NCBI RefSeq assembly: GCF_037975245.1
Contig: NC_092576.1
Span: 23,293,111 to 23,357,110, forward strand
DNA from: Apostichopus japonicus
Lineage: Eukaryota > Echinodermata > Holothuroidea > Aspidochirotida > Stichopodidae
Length of the DNA: 64,000 nt
Direction of reading: 5' to 3'
Made by a program: the position numbers and the translations under genes. This document shows positions 62,402 to 64,000 of this stretch, piece by piece; position 1 is the first letter of the stretch; each line of letters opens with the position of its first letter. The notes beneath the pieces were generated by a model. The model was not told the origin of the DNA, did not search any database, and saw nothing but the letters and a program-made list of their open reading frames with translations.

Positions 62402-64000
62402 CTGTAGAAAACAAACAGAATATCAAAATTAGTCTCTTGCACGACCTATTGCGAGGACAGCAACAGCGCCATCAAGGGCAGCGACACACCACAGACAGTG
62501 TAATGTACCCAATCAATTAACCGAGACATATAGTCCTAATTGGTCTTTACTGAATGTTTCCATCCAGCATCATGATCTTTTATCCTTAGTTCTTGAAGAG
62601 CATAAGTATCCTACTGTTGGTCTACGGGAGAGATTGAAGGTGGTTTAAAGCGTTAGGCAAAATTAATGTGAATCAGAGAGATTCTGCAGCAAGAGCTGGC
62701 AGACGGGTTGATGGGTAATGTCATCTCGTTTGGCTCAAATTTAAGCTCAAAGTGATCATGTAAAACCCAATGTGTTGAGATAACTTGAAAAAGTCGAGGT
62801 AACTTGCTACATTGACATTCTTAAGTTCATTCAATCTCATTTCAAGTTAATTTAATTTGGATACATTTTTCCAACTAGTAACTTTTTTGAATGGGTAACT
62901 ACTAGACATGACAAGTTATGACAACAGAGTAAGATTGTTGAATGAACTAAATCTGTAAAGTCTACCACACACACTCTTCTTCAGGTTTCATTAAACAAAT
63001 GGTTTAGTATGATTAACAGTATATTCTGGCTACTAGTTGATACAACACATAAATGTCTATACAGCAAGTTACCTCGGCTTTTTAAAGTTAGGTGAACTGA
63101 GCAATGAAGTCACATGAGTTTTATAATATATATTTTATTCCTTCCAAATATATTGACAGAAAAAACTTAACATTCCTAAAACAAAACAGTAATGTGCACC
63201 TTGTGACACAATAACGTAAAGGTGCTTAAACTTGTTTATATTTTCTTATGAAATATTTACCCCATATTTTCACAAGCAGTTGTGTCAATTGTATAACTGT
63301 ATACCAGTACTAGTTTCACACTGGACACTACAGACATTAAAATGATTAAGACAGCCAGTGCTTGCAATAACCTTAAGAACAAGACACTTATCTTACAAAA
63401 CCATCATTTTTTTCTCTTATTACAGTGTTCTAAATTCATTAAAGTTAGTGGATTCCTCAGAGTTTCTACTCTTAAAACTATACTAGACTGTCATTTAGAA
63501 ACAAAAGACTTATGAGACTCTTGCAGAAACAAGCTCTAAGCATAACTGCTGTAAAGCAGACGTAACAGTAGTGTTTGACAATAGTTGACATATTACTTGT
63601 GCACTTTGTAACAATGCTGTTCTGGGCTGACTTTTACATGTATAGTCTACAGATGTGGGCTATTTAGCTCAAGAATTTTGAAGTTGTTCTTTGATAGATA
63701 TGGAAGCATGAATAACTAACACATCATCCAGATGTGGTGATGAACATGTGGTTTGCTCATTTTCATTACATCTAAGATAACATGTTGTATACAACATTTA
63801 ACTTGTGCCCTTTATTGATTGTGTTCATCATAACTAAATATTATAGACAACAAGCTACAGTGAGATAAACACTTATTTAGAACTAACTGACCATTTGGCA
63901 AAAATAACAATATATGTACGCCTATACATATGATAATATATTAACCAGATCTTCTTCTGCAGGGTTTTTAGTCTTTCACCAATGTCCAACTTTGTCGTCT

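Larger units (their letters stand above)
54940..64000. repeat. Segmental duplication, copy 2 (runs off the right edge)
   Basis: Counterpart of 34860-42540. It carries three insertions that copy 1 lacks (55528-57053, 58669-59118, 60742-61726) and lacks two that copy 1 has (35980-37050, 38110-38640). Coding and non-coding parts both align, so this is a DNA-level duplication and not retroposition. Confidence 0.93.

Overview
This window is animal nuclear DNA: genes are split by GT-AG introns, intergenic stretches are long and AT-rich, and much of the sequence is satellite, minisatellite and transposon-derived. An echinoderm (a sea cucumber, for example) is my best guess. It rests on the character of the repeats (many short palindromes such as ctaggcctag) and on the gene families, and cannot be proven from one window.

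Layout. 1-5084 is a satellite array (unit about 226 bp, already running at the left edge) that stops about 250 bp before the start codon of the first gene. 5335-19747 (+) is a complete 11-exon CNOT11 gene, a subunit of the CCR4-NOT deadenylase complex. Its introns hold four separate tandem arrays and one dispersed repeat. 19748-27029 is intergenic, with a diverged 66-bp array and one transposon remnant. 27030-29847 (-) is a three-exon gene for a small secreted Ly6/uPAR-like protein, whose first intron is filled by a 28-bp minisatellite. 29848-34850 is intergenic, with a hAT-type MITE bearing a perfect 8-bp target duplication, a 49-bp minisatellite and a cluster of G-rich tracts.

The right 29 kb is a tandem segmental duplication with an offset of about 20 kb: 34860-42540 matches 54940-64000, and both ends of the second copy's gene are not visible because the copy runs off the window. 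Each copy carries a minus-strand gene for a predicted type II membrane protein that resembles the nucleotide-sugar-transferase-like family (DUF1647-like). Copy 1 is complete (four exons, 40370-51334). Only the last exon of copy 2 is in the window (61877-62401). Intron 3 of the copy 1 gene contains, on the same strand, a decayed SAMD3-like multi-domain gene with at least three in-frame stops (42864-47394).

Comparing the two copies shows insertions with dated empty sites: two LTR-like insertions and a 450-bp MITE in copy 2, and a TIR element plus an unusual self-complementary 531-bp insertion in copy 1. The two paralogous proteins are nearly identical except for a 16-residue hypervariable patch and the C-terminus. 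I regard the self-complementary insertion, the paralog patch and the MITE carrying a tRNA-like promoter as the most interesting observations. I found no prokaryotic-type system, CRISPR array or defence island.
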